Shown: piece after piece, positions 12,804 to 23,187 of the stretch | How positions within the stretch are numbered: the first letter of the stretch is position 1 | How the letters are laid out: every line of letters starts with the position of its first letter | Origin: Oidiodendron maius Zn | Taxonomy: Eukaryota; Ascomycota; Leotiomycetes; Myxotrichaceae | Assembly: GCA_000827325.1 (NCBI GenBank) | Contig: KN832870.1 | Span: 1,302,001-1,366,000 of the forward strand | Length of the DNA: 64,000 bases | Direction of reading: 5' to 3' | Position numbers and translations under genes: made by a program | The notes under the pieces: model-generated | What the model saw: the letters and a program-made list of their open reading frames with translations, nothing else | Databases searched by the model: none | Told to the model about the DNA's origin: nothing

Positions 12804-13073
12804 ATGCCCCTGGTCGCGGCTGCAGGGACCATCGAAATCGAAGCGTCAAACACCACCATAAATCCCTACAAGAGGGGAATGGACGCCGCCTTCGTGCCCA
12901 CGGAGATCGCAGTCAAACACACTCACCAGATCGTTCTCGAGCTCGGCCCGTCGGTCATCGCCCTGGGAAAGCCAATTCGCAACCTGTTGATTGGCGCGGC
13001 CGTAATATATTGCCTGAACGGCCTTGTCCGGACCGCACTGCAAGCTGTCCTCAAGAACCAGGGCCCTGAATAA
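12804..13073 (+). CDS. Possible small membrane-associated protein (89 aa)
   Basis: The family is not recognised. The frame starts at an ATG within a slightly longer open stretch bounded by TAG at 12747. It is included because its codons end mostly in G or C, as in the surrounding real genes and unlike the short frames in nearby intergenic DNA. The product has a polar first half and one hydrophobic segment near the C-terminus (LLIGAAVIYCL) followed by a basic tail, so a tail-anchored or single-pass protein is possible. It ends 131 bases before the start of the lectin gene on the same strand, so it could instead lie in that gene's leader. An upstream exon cannot be excluded. Confidence 0.4.
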   Translation: MPLVAAAGTIEIEASNTTINPYKRGMDAAFVPTEIAVKHTHQIVLELGPSVIALGKPIRNLLIGAAVIYCLNGLVRTALQAVLKNQGPE

Positions 13074-13204
13074 GAAAACTTCTCAATTCTTCCAGACGCC
13101 CACTCTTCTCTTGCAGAGCTTATGGGAGGAGCTGCGAGGGAATAAAAAGGTCCTTTCTACAGCAAGGCCCACGAATTTCACAGCGCTCGAGAGCGGCAGC
13201 GACC

Positions 13205-14593
13205 ATGGTCTTCTCCCGGTCCCTGGCTTCTGCAGCCCTGCTGTCGGCAGCACAAGCTCTCTATCTCAACAGCGACTTGAGCTTTGGCCAGACCAACAAG
13301 TGAGGCGACCTTCTTTACTCTTCTAATCTGTATGCTAACCTGCTTTCCTGCTTCAGGGTTTCGACAGATTTGCGAACCATACCCAACTTCGAACTCCAGG
13401 GCAAGCCCGACCTGCCACAAGTCCTCTCGAACAAGGTCATCCTCACACCGCCCGCGCCAGGGAACCAGAGAGGATCGATATGGGCAGACAAGTCCCTGGA
13501 TTTCTTATCCTGGACGATAGACTTCGATTTCCGGACGACAGGACCGGAGAGGGGCAGCGGGAACATCCAGCTGTGGTACGCGCAGAATGGCAAGCAGGAT
13601 ATAGGAACGTCGAGCGTATATACCGTGGGGAAATTTGACGGTTTAGCACTGGTGATTGATCAATATGCTGGATCGGTACGTTCTTCTGTCCCCGAATCCA
13701 TGTGAAGTTCTTTTGCTAATGACCCGCAGGCCGGATTCATCAGAGGCTTCCTCAACGACGGATCAACAGACTACAAGTCCCACCATAGCGTCGACAGTCT
13801 TGCCTTCGGGCACTGCGAGTATCCCTACCGAAACCTTGGCCGGCCCTCACGCATTGCCGTTCGCCAGTCCCAAGACAACTTCCGCGTCGACGTCGATGGC
13901 CACCTGTGCTTCGAGTCCTCTAAGATCCGCCTGCCCACTGGCTACCAGCTGGGCGTGACCGCAGCATCAGCAGAGAATGCCGACTCCTTCGAAGTCTTCA
14001 AGTTCGTCGTCACCACTGACAATATGACTCCTGACACCCCATCCTTAAACTCCAACTCCAACTCCAACACAAACACAAAGAAAGACAACATCCCCGCCAA
14101 CAACGCCTGGGGCGGTAGCTCCTCCTCGAGCACCGACCCCTCCGCCGATGAACCCGCCTCTGCTGTCCCCGTCGACGCGCAATTCGCTGACCTGCACAAC
14201 CGTCTACAGTCCATGATGAAGCACATCTCGGCGCTCAATCGAGATGTCACCGCCTCTCAATCGAACTCACTCACCCGCTATTCATCCCTCGAGGACAAGA
14301 TCTCGCATCTGGAACGGCAAATGAACAAGCTTGATTCTTTATCCTCCATCGACAAGAAGCTAAACGAGATCCAAGCTGATGTGCGGCAGACCAAGGCAGA
14401 TCTGCATAACGCACTGGACCGCCAGGTCGCGGGCTTGAAGTCAGTAGTGAGAGACACACATCGCACCATGCTGGGTAGGCTTCCGGGGATTATGGGGTAT
14501 GTGATGGTTGTGGTTGCGGGCCAGGCGCTTACGATTGTCGGCTATCTGGTGTATAAGAAGAGGAAGAACGGGGGATTTAAGAAGTATATCTAA
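13205..14593 (+). CDS. L-type lectin cargo receptor (Emp46/Emp47, ERGIC-53 class)
   Basis: This is a type I membrane lectin of the early secretory pathway that carries N-glycosylated cargo from ER to Golgi. There are three exons, 13205-13299, 13357-13675 and 13730-14593, giving 425 residues. The signal peptide is MVFSRSLASAALLSAAQA. A legume-like lectin domain follows (about 19-230), with the motifs WTIDFDFRTTG, IQLWYAQNG, and a carbohydrate/metal loop ending in YKSHHSVDSLAFGHC. A Ser/Asn-rich linker, a coiled coil rich in K, L and D (about 320-385), and a membrane span near the C-terminus come next. The last four residues KKYI form a KKxx dilysine signal for COPI retrieval. Introns are 57 and 54 bases. 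Confidence 0.93.
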
Positions 14594-15017
14594 GATAGAT
14601 GAACAGTGAGATGTGATTGGAAAGGTAGGAGAGCGAGAAAAGAGAGAACAGGAAATTGGGTTTCGTGATTTTTGGTTTTGGTTTGGGAGTACGATATGTT
14701 CTGACTGCATTGCATTTTCCGGGCACGGTATACATCATGAATAAATATGGAAATATACAAGACCATTTGATACCAAGACTACCAATCTCCTATACCTAAT
14801 TGCACTACGACCTGACACGGTACTCGAGAAGAATTTCATAATTTTTAGAAATTTCATTACCTCCCATGCCTGGGCCTAACTCCATCCTTGCATTACTATA
14901 ATTTCATTTGATATATGCGCCCCTCCGCCCCCCCCCTTCACTGTTAATAGTACAGTACAAATATCTACACCCCACGTAATACCACCTTCTTCATCTCCGT
15001 GCTGTTATATCGCCATC
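14594..15017. other. Convergent 3' flanks
   Basis: This lies between the 3' ends of the lectin and pex26 genes. It is AT-rich with no reading frame of note, and probably holds both 3' untranslated regions. Confidence 0.5.
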
Positions 15018-16494
15018 TTATATATAACTAACCTTAACCCCCATCCCCGCTGTCTGCAGCAACTTCATCCATCCCTGCGCCGCCACACGTCGAATTCTCT
15101 CTCGGACCTGCCTCCTCCCGAACACAGCCAGGAAGAAAAGAATGAAACCCAGTGTGCGCAGGACGCTCATCGGCGTGGCCGTGACGCTGCCCGTCATCTC
15201 GTCGAGTAGGCGTCGGAGGTTAGAAAGGATTGTCGATGCGCGGTTGATCAGTGTTGGTTCGATTTTGTTAACTGCGCCAACGGAACCGCGCGAGGAGACA
15301 GGCTTGCCTGGTTGCGGTTTCGAGGGGCGGGATGAGGGGGGTGTGGGATCGGGAACGACAATTGATTTGGAGGAGGATGGGCCGCCGTTTACGGATGAGG
15401 CTTTTATACTGCGTGCTTTTGAAGATGATGGGCTAGGCAGGGTGTCTTCGACGCCGTAATCGATTTCCGAAGGGGTCTTTTGCCTTTCCCTTCTCTCCTC
15501 CAAGAGGCGGCGCTCGCGCTCCTCCTGTTCCCTCCGGCGTCGCTGGTCCTCGACGTCTCGTTGGAGCAGTTCCTCCTGGTATCTCTGCTCTTCTCTCGCG
15601 CGCCGCTCGGCCTCCTTCTGCTCGTCCTGCAGGCTCTGCAGGGCTTGAAGGAAGGCCTCGCGACGCTCCTCGTCGAGAACCTCGCTGATGGTGATGAATT
15701 CCCGCGCGTAGTCCCACTCGTTGTTTCGGAGAAGCACGTGTAGTGTGTATAGCTCGAGGATCTTGACGCGGGCGTTGAGGTCGCGGGGTGTGTCGGCCCC
15801 GGAAATGGATTTTGTCGGACTGCGCCGGCCGTCCTGGGACGCTTCTAGGCGCTCAGTGATGTTGAGATTGGGCGATGTGGAGGCGGCGAGGTAGTTCTCT
15901 AGGCGGGTCTGGTTCGTCTTTTGTGTTCTTGCGTGGGCTAGGAGTAACGTTGCTCTGCATGCTGTTAGCAATTGATCTACGAGGATCAGAAGGCCTTTCC
16001 TACAGATTAATCACGACCTCGGCATCAACGTCTCCTTCGATGCTGCCGTATCCATTCTGCACAACCTCCTCCCAGACCTCGCCATCCCGGACCTTGTTAA
16101 CCAGCGCCCGGTACTCCGAGCTGCCAAAGGAGATCTTGCCCTCGTCGGGGTCCAGCTCGAGCACCGCGTTTAGGATCGTTAGGTATAAACTCCAGACTTT
16201 GATCCTCGTCGAGCGTGATGCTCTGACTATGGGGGCAGCTTCTCCGCTGCTTTCGGAGGTCCCATCTGCAAGAGGGGGCTGGATGACGGGAAGGATTGTT
16301 GACAGCGACTCAGGCAGGCGACGCGTCAGGAAGAGTGTGGATGATTGGCGATAGATCTTAGATATTTGTGAAGAGGCCTGGCGGGAACTGGTAGCACTGG
16401 ATATGGAGGAAATAGACGAGGAGAGCAGCTGTGACGAGGACAGTGTTCCCCGAGCCGGAGGGAGCATCGTGGCGTGAGAGCCATTGAGGGCCAT
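15018..16494 (-). CDS. pex26: Peroxin 26 (peroxisomal membrane tail-anchored protein)
   Basis: Pex26, like yeast Pex15, anchors the Pex1/Pex6 AAA-ATPase complex on the peroxisome and so supports recycling of the PTS receptor. There are two exons, 16494-16004 and 15954-15018, with a 49-base intron that splits a Leu codon; the product is 475 residues. Blocks characteristic of the filamentous-fungal protein are visible: [74 protein letters not shown] and the highly charged Glu/Arg helix that follows. The C-terminus has a hydrophobic span ([15 protein letters not shown]), then a basic RERIRR segment and GMGVKVSYI, as expected for a tail anchor. The start lies 440 bases from the divergent snf5 start. 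Confidence 0.9.
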
Positions 16495-16934
16495 CGCTGG
16501 CAGAATCCCTTACCACACAGTCAAGTGCGGCGAGAGGGTTTAGAAGGCGGGAAAAGGAATTAAAGGGAAAGGGAAAAGGGGAGAGAATGGAGGCGCGTGT
16601 CTAGCATGAGATATACAAGGGAAGGGAGAATGTGGAGTTAGACACCAGGCATCTGAAAATTGACCGGTTGAGAGCCTCGGTCCAAGCAATCCACGGTTGA
16701 CGCTCCGAATGCGGATTAGGTCATCGGGCGGTGAGGGGAGCATCACATGATACGATAATGTGTCTACTCATCATGTGACTTCTTGTGTGTGCCATCCGAT
16801 TGATGACTAATTCCGAGGCAGGTTAGCCCATCGCGCTTTCGCGCCTCAATAATAATCATAGATTGACCCCCATCACCCTCACGCCGTCGTTCATCGTCCA
16901 CACTAACTGCGACGCCGTCGCGAATGTTGCGGCG
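16495..16934. promoter_or_regulatory. Shared divergent promoter of pex26 and snf5
   Basis: This 440-base interval separates the start codons of two head-to-head genes. It contains the two leaders and no other frame. No specific factor site could be assigned with confidence. The upstream in-frame ATG at 16863 lies here. Confidence 0.5.
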
Positions 16935-19195
16935 ATGGCTCCCGACCAGCAGGCCTCTTCGGAAGCCGATGACGCCGTCCCCCCTCAGTCCTCGGTCTTG
17001 ACGCATCGACAACGGACGAAGGCCGATTTCGACAAGATCCTCCTCGAGCAGTATGTCAATCGGGACCTGCTTCACACGTCTGCCATACTTGATGACCAGA
17101 CAAAAAGAGGAGAGACGTATGTGCGCATGAGGAATGAGGTCGAAGACTACCGGAAGGTTCGCACAGAGTACCGCCAGTTCTTTCCACCGAGCCGCCTCTA
17201 CGGGAAAGGATACGATGGCTACGGCAATGGACATACGGATGGCATGATCAGGCTTATATATCCCAGCGCGAAGCCGCGACTCGGGCACAGGAAGACTGCG
17301 CGCTTGCGGATCAAGCGCAAGGAGATGCTCCAGCAAGCGGACCAGGTTGAGGAGCTGGTGCCTATACGATTAGATGTGGATTGGGACAAGATCAAACTGC
17401 GAGATACATTTACGTGGAACCTCCATGATCGAACAGTGCCTCCAGAACTCTTTGCAGCGCAACTTGTTGAGGATCTTGGACTAGCGCTCCCAGTCGCGCA
17501 TCCTGTCCTCGACCAAGTGCAGCAGCAGCTCCATGAACAGCTTGGTGACTTCTACCCCCAGGTGTTCATTGAAGAAGATGCTCTGGACCCGGAGCTGCCA
17601 TACTCGGCGTACAAGAACGATGAGATGCGCATCTTGATCAAGCTCAACATAACCATTGGGCCACATACCTTGGAGGACAAATTCGAGTGGGAGATCAACA
17701 ACCCTCTGAATTCACCTGAAGAATTTGCGCAGAGCATGGCAAGAGAATTATCACTATCCGGAGAATTCACTACAGCGATTGCGCATTGTATACGGGAGCA
17801 GAGCCAGCTATTCATTAAGAGTTTGTATGTGGTTGGGCACCCCTTCGACGGACGGCCGTTGGAAGACGCAGACTTAGTTTCATCTTTCCTCCCATCACCA
17901 CTACCGTCCGTCTTCCGACCGCAGCAGCAGGCTCGCGAGTATGCGCCATACTTGTACGAGATGAGCGAGGCAGATTTGGAGAGGAGCGAAGTTATATATT
18001 CAAGAGAGCAGAGGAGGCAGAAGCGCTCTGTAAATAGAAGAGGAGGTCCAACGCTGCCTGATCTCAAGGACCGCCAACGGACAGTTCGAACTTTAGTTGT
18101 TTCTTCTGTGCTTCCAGGCGCTGCTGAGACCATCGAGGATAGCAGGATATACAAACGTGTTGGAGGTGCATCAGGGAGAGGAAAACGTTCTGGTCTTCGC
18201 GATGGGGATCTTTCGGACTCGGAAGAGAGCGAAGAATCTGCTCCCGAGTCTCCGGCTATGTCTAACCTGTTGTCTGGGACAGCAAGGACGAGGGGCATGC
18301 GCGGAGCAGCAACTGCTGCGCAGCAGCGGATGGCAAACATTGGGAGGTCTGAGACGCCGGAATCAGCAATTTTACATCACCATGAGACAAGGACATCTGC
18401 ACGAAGATTGGGCCGCGATGCTAGAGAGGAGAGCTCGGAGAGCCCAACCCTCATAGTGAAGGTGAAGGTTCCCAAAGAGAAGTTCAGGAAATTATTGAGA
18501 GATCTCAAATCCGGACAACGGCTCCCAAATTTACAACAGACCCCTGCCTATAACAGGTCGCAGTCGGGTACAGGCACGCCGGGACCTGGAGCTATGGCAC
18601 CACCAACAACACCTGGTGTTCAAAACACGACTACCCCAACGGCAACTGCTGCAGCACAAGGCCAGATTGGCGGAGTGGATGCACCTCCTCCTCCACTTCC
18701 TGGCCAACCGGCGCACACACAAGTAAGCTTTCCCCATCGCCATCTCTGACAAGTTAAGTGCCCAGCTGTTGTACAACTTATAATGGCGTCACGAGCAATC
18801 TCTGCTTATCATATGTTGCATTATTGTCTACGTCGATTAGTTGCACTGCATACAGATGCTGATACCCTTATTAGGCGCCGCCACCGCCTCCAGAATGGCT
18901 GACCGAGGGCCTTAGCAACCTCTTGACACAATACCCCACCGATAACTTCGAAGGCACGATGAAGTACTCCGCTGTGAATGCCTCCACAGGCCTACCGTGC
19001 CAAGCTCCACCAGCTGGCCAGCCTACGCCGGAGGGAGTAAAGTGGATGTACTTGCCCCGGATACGATGTCACGACTGCCCCGGGAAGCTGTATACCCCCG
19101 GCCCGGAGACGACCGTTGGAAATTTTGAGATCCACTTGAAGAATCGACAGCATAGAGAGAGGGTTGATGCAAGAGTTCTTGCTTCAAACAATTAA
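16935..19195 (+). CDS. snf5: SNF5/INI1-family chromatin remodelling subunit (Snf5/Sfh1)
   Basis: This is a core subunit of SWI/SNF-class remodellers in the nucleus. There are two exons, 16935-18722 and 18875-19195, giving 702 residues. The SNF5 homology region contains two repeats: VPIRLDVDWDKIKLRDTFTW with PPELFAAQLVEDLGL, and RILIKLNITIGPHTLEDKFEW with PEEFAQSMARELSL. The second exon supplies the fungal C-terminal block PPPPEWL, FEGTMKYSAVN and a GATA-like zinc-finger remnant RIRCHDCPGKLYTPGP. The start at 16935 is preferred because it has a strong context (GGCGATGG) and begins with MAPDQQ; an in-frame ATG at 16863 would add 24 residues. The 152-base intron is long for this window. Snf5 (SWI/SNF) and Sfh1 (RSC) cannot be separated firmly from sequence alone. 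Confidence 0.9.
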
Positions 19196-19939
19196 ACCGG
19201 AAAGATGAACTGATGATCGGATTTAAATGCACAGAGAGGACTATATCAGGGGCGGTTTGCGGTGATGGTGTTTCGGTTGTATGAGTACTCATAAGCAGGA
19301 AAGGATTTTTATTCAAATATATCAAGCCTCATGGCAGCCTACAAAACAGTCAGTCTCTTCGTATTCAGGTACCTTCCTCTTCAATTCCAGACAGACTATC
19401 TGCATACGTTTCTTTTGGCAGATAATACAGTACAAATACAGTATTCTCTCACGTGTTATTACTAGTGCGTTCTAGAATAAGCCGCGGTAAGGCAGAGCTG
19501 GCAACTGCTCTGGTAAATGTGCGCCAGACACACGAGGCAGCCTAGTGGCCCGGCATTAACATCACGGCGAAGTCCAATATCGGCTAAGTGAAATCCTACC
19601 TTGAATACGAGCCTGCGCCTCGCCATAAACATCACGGTCGTGGAAGAAATATTCGTCGGATGGCCAGAGCCACCTGTGTTGCCTAGGTCTTTGCGACCCG
19701 GAGAACAACTTGGATAATGCTGCGGCCGGACCTGGCCTAGATCCAGCCTGGTGAGCCCACAGAACTGTCATCCGTGTGAGCCATCTAGATCCAGGAGGCC
19801 TGGGCCATGACTTAACGATATCTTAACGATATGAGAAGTATAAGTACGAAGCATTTCTGCCCGTTGTTTTGGTTGTTCAAGATAGCAAGTGAAGATCATT
19901 TCTCTCATTAGATACCCTCCATTTCCAAACGGCTTCACA
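19196..19939. other. Intergenic, no gene seen
   Basis: This is the 3' flank of snf5 and the upstream region of the secreted-protein gene. Two copies of TATCTTAACGATATGA-like sequence near 19815-19832 (ATATCTTAACGATATCTTAACGATATG) form a short tandem repeat about 110 bases before the start codon. Confidence 0.5.
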
Positions 19940-20698
19940 ATGCCTTCCTTTGCCAAGCTCTTGCTTCCCGTCTCCTGTCTCTTGACAGCTGTTCTCGCCA
20001 TCCCGGACGTGACTTCTGTCCCTTTGACCAACGGATGCACCGATTATCCTGGCTATGATGCTGCGACGGGCGTCTCCGAAGGGTTCATTCTCACGCTGAA
20101 TAGCTGTGACAATTCCACAATTGAGGGCTTTGGTGACACCTGCCAAGTCATCCGACACCAAGGGGACACTGGTATCGTTGAAGGAAGAGTAAGATCTCCT
20201 CTCTCAACTCAGCAACTGATATTAAAATATCTCTCTCTTTTCCATCCTCACATTCCTAACCTCTTCCTCTCAAAACAGATCTCCATTGCAGCGGATGACA
20301 TGCTCGCCAAGACCAGCTTCCGGTGCAACAGCGCCCTCGGTAATGGCGTCCTCGAGGCGCTCACACCCACTGGTGTCTCCGGCTACGCGTACAACCAGGT
20401 CAACCTGACCTACCTTCCGTGGGACGCGGAGCTCGGATGGGGCTTCGGGCAGTACAGCGTGCCTGTGGAAGCGTACTCGCTCTTCGACGCTACGTCTGGA
20501 ACGCAGCTCGACGGCGTGTTCCTGGGCAGCGCAAACTACACCACCTGGGGTGTCAAGTGGTACCCGGCGGATGCGGGCAGCCTGGACGGGAACCCGTACT
20601 GGGGCCTCCGGCTTCTGGGAGCGGATAGCGATGTCTCGGGCACTGATGAGCCGTTGTATCCGGACGAGTATCGCACGTTTGTCATGGTTACTGCTTAA
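19940..20698 (+). CDS. Small secreted Cys-containing protein, unknown family
   Basis: The family is not recognised. There are two exons, 19940-20188 and 20279-20698, giving 222 residues. The intron is 90 bases with no in-frame stop, so an unspliced reading would also be open. The GTAAGA donor, CTAAC branch point and CAG acceptor argue for splicing. The start MPSFAKLLLPVSCLLTAVLA is a clear signal peptide; an in-frame ATG 51 bases upstream would spoil it. The mature part has only a few cysteines (TNGC, NSCD, GDTCQ, FRCN), all in the first half, and N-glycosylation sequons (NST, NLT, NYT). The second half is rich in aromatic residues and Gly. A role outside the cell or in the wall is inferred only from the signal peptide. 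Confidence 0.75.
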   Translation: MPSFAKLLLPVSCLLTAVLAIPDVTSVPLTNGCTDYPGYDAATGVSEGFILTLNSCDNSTIEGFGDTCQVIRHQGDTGIVEGRVRSPLSTQQLILKYLSLFHPHIPNLFLSKQISIAADDMLAKTSFRCNSALGNGVLEALTPTGVSGYAYNQVNLTYLPWDAELGWGFGQYSVPVEAYSLFDATSGTQLDGVFLGSANYTTWGVKWYPADAGSLDGNPYWGLRLLGADSDVSGTDEPLYPDEYRTFVMVTA

Positions 20699-21053
20699 GC
20701 AGGGAGATGGATTTCTGTGCGGGCGGACAGTGAGAAGGAAATTCTGGGATGATGGAGATTCAAGAATGCATAGTGGAAGATGCTGGGAATTCTAATTAAC
20801 TGACACGCTCTTTACAATCCATAATAACAAGGCTCATGCCAGAAGCATTAGCCCCATTTTGCCTCGCTCGCTATGCTATTCAGTTCCCTTCTGTTCCATA
20901 TTAAACTCCAAATAGTTGAATAGGCGAGGCGGAAGGTTGAACTTGAACTTGCAGATTTTGAGCCTTCGCGCAACCAAAGCAGACGTTTAGCATATTCTAT
21001 AAATCAATGCTAAGATGCACAATCTAGTATGGCGGATAAACCAGGCCAATTCC
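20699..21053. other. Convergent 3' flanks
   Basis: The 3' flanks of the secreted-protein gene and the Zn2Cys6 regulator gene. Nothing else is seen. Confidence 0.5.
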
Positions 21054-23187
21054 TCAGGACATCCGATCTGTATCGAACTGTTTCGCAAGAACTTCTCGGA
21101 AGGAATTATCCATGGTATAAAACTCATCCGACGGGTCTCCTAAGTTCTCCAAGAATGCCCATTCATCCCCTATAATATGGCGATCATTTGCAGGACTCGA
21201 TTCTGATGTTGCTTGCCACTCATTGGTCGGTGGGCTGTTGGCAGATCGCAAGCCAGGACCAGGGGCTTGTTTATCGGCGGCATTGAACCCATTTCCTTTA
21301 ATCGGTCCAAGATCTGTAAACAAGTTAATCAGTAAGCCTTTTTGTATGTGTAGGGAGCACCGGAAAAATTACCTCTAGAAAGCGTATCCTTAAAGATGCC
21401 TGCATTTTTCCAGTTCTTTCCTAATATCGCCAGCCACCGCACACAAAGCTGTATGAGTCTCTGTGTTTCCGGATCCTTGATATTAAATCGGTCGGATGCA
21501 TATGACAGAATGCTGGCCGACGTGAAGATAGGAAAGATAATATCGCATGACAAGATAGCAAGGTTTTCGGAATACTTTTCTAGGATCGAGCACACATTTT
21601 GAGCGGCCGAGACACAGATATGAAGCGGGTGCGTCGAGTCATTGATCTCAGGCCTGTGTGGGACAAAGGGTCGGTGGACCAAGATGGTTACACACCACAT
21701 CCACTATAGCTGTTAGTGGAGTTCCTGAGAGTGCTCTGTAACGGGAATACTCACCACAATGTTTGTGATGGTCACGGGCGGGGCGGGTGCCGAACTGTTC
21801 ATGTCCAGTTTCAAGGGCGAAGAATCTAGCATATGGTGATAACCCTTCAGTTCCTGCCACAACCTCAGTCTAGCCTCTTCTGCCGCAGGTAAGTTCTCTA
21901 GGATTACAGATCTACCTGACACTGAGTAGATCTCACGCAACACCCTTTCTACCACTTTTGAAAATTGAATGGTTGTATGAAAACCTGAGATAGTGTGAGT
22001 CTTGACTGACACTGCTCCGCTTTGGCTCGCCATATTCAGAGAGAGCAGTTGATATTCATCAGACTCTAGAGCGGACGGATATGGAGTGTCTGTGTCCTCT
22101 GCTCTTAGCAAAACCGGTCGAGCTAACTCAGAGGATATCATTTTATCCAGGATGAAGATATTCCACCACAAGCGGGAACGAACTTGAACATCTATAGGGG
22201 CCGAGATTGTTTTCATTTCTCGATGCAGGCGTAATTCTATGGCCATCCCACAAGCCAGGCTGCACAAGACAGCTGCTGATTCGGACTCAGCAACGCCATG
22301 CTGCTGTAGTGCAAGTATCGTAAGGGCTTGGCAGCTCTCTATGGATGGCTTCAGGAACTTAAGAGGGTGAAATCCTTCTCCTGTGTGATCATTACCCAGA
22401 GCCAAGAGTGCAGCTTGAAACAGCAGAGATGGGGAAGGAAGAGTTTTCTCATTGGCTCGAGGGTTGGGGGAATCGTCATTTGGCTGGACGCAGGCCGCGA
22501 TAGAATAAATAGCATACAGTAATTGTTGTGGTATTGTGTCCAATAGACGTTGATGGTCTAGCATGTCGTAGACGGGTTTGTAAAGGATGGGCCAGGTGGG
22601 ATGGATGGTATCAAAATAAGCCTTGAAGAGACGAGTCGAGACATCACGGGGAATCTCTGGAAGCGCAGTTGGTGCCGTTCGGGTTGAAAATCCTCGACCC
22701 ACACGGGCTCCTATTGGAACGGAGCTATAGGATTCATGAGCATCAACACCATCGTGTGGTTGTGATCTTGCTTGGGCGCCTCTGCTGTTGGTCTCGAGGT
22801 TATAGTTTGAAACCGGCGTCCTGACGACAGGAGAGCTTCCTGGGCCAAGTGCTGAGTCTGGCAAACTCGAGATTGTTCTCCTTTCTCTGCTTCACATATT
22901 AGTATAAACTTATAGGCTGGTTAATAATTGAGAGAAAGGATCAGAATTTGGATACCTTTTGTTCCTCTTCGAGACAGGGTAAGCACAATCCTGGACCCCC
23001 CTATGGAGACATTGTCCACAGATCGGGAGGCCCCCATCGCACTAAAAAAAACAGTTAGGTTTTAAGGACAAGAAATTCAAGGCGATGTCTAGGGAAGTAC
23101 TACCTTGGTCTTTCTCCTGCTGCATGGTACGCAAGCTTGCGAGACACGCTTACGCGGGAGCATACTCATCCCGTCGGATTCGTCCAT
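21054..23187 (-). CDS. Zn2Cys6 fungal-specific transcription factor
   Basis: This is a nuclear DNA-binding regulator. Five exons, 23187-23104, 23041-22956, 22886-21755, 21703-21373 and 21313-21054, give 630 residues. The first two exons encode a Gal4-type binuclear zinc cluster, CVPCSRRKTKC from residue 19 and then CGQC and CAYP after the intron, with the usual 2-6-6-2 cysteine spacing. The large third exon carries the fungal transcription factor middle domain (LFKAYFDTIHPTWPILYKP, then a helical region including CGMAIELRLHR and RLWWNIFILDKMIS). The remaining exons finish the regulatory region. The acceptor of intron 2 is ambiguous by three bases (AAG or CAG). The gene is divergent from the MFS exporter, which is therefore a candidate target. 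This is inference from position only. Confidence 0.88.

Noticed and set aside
17552-18340. A 262-codon minus-strand frame opposite snf5
   Set aside because: Shadow of the SNF5 domain; composition typical of an antisense frame.
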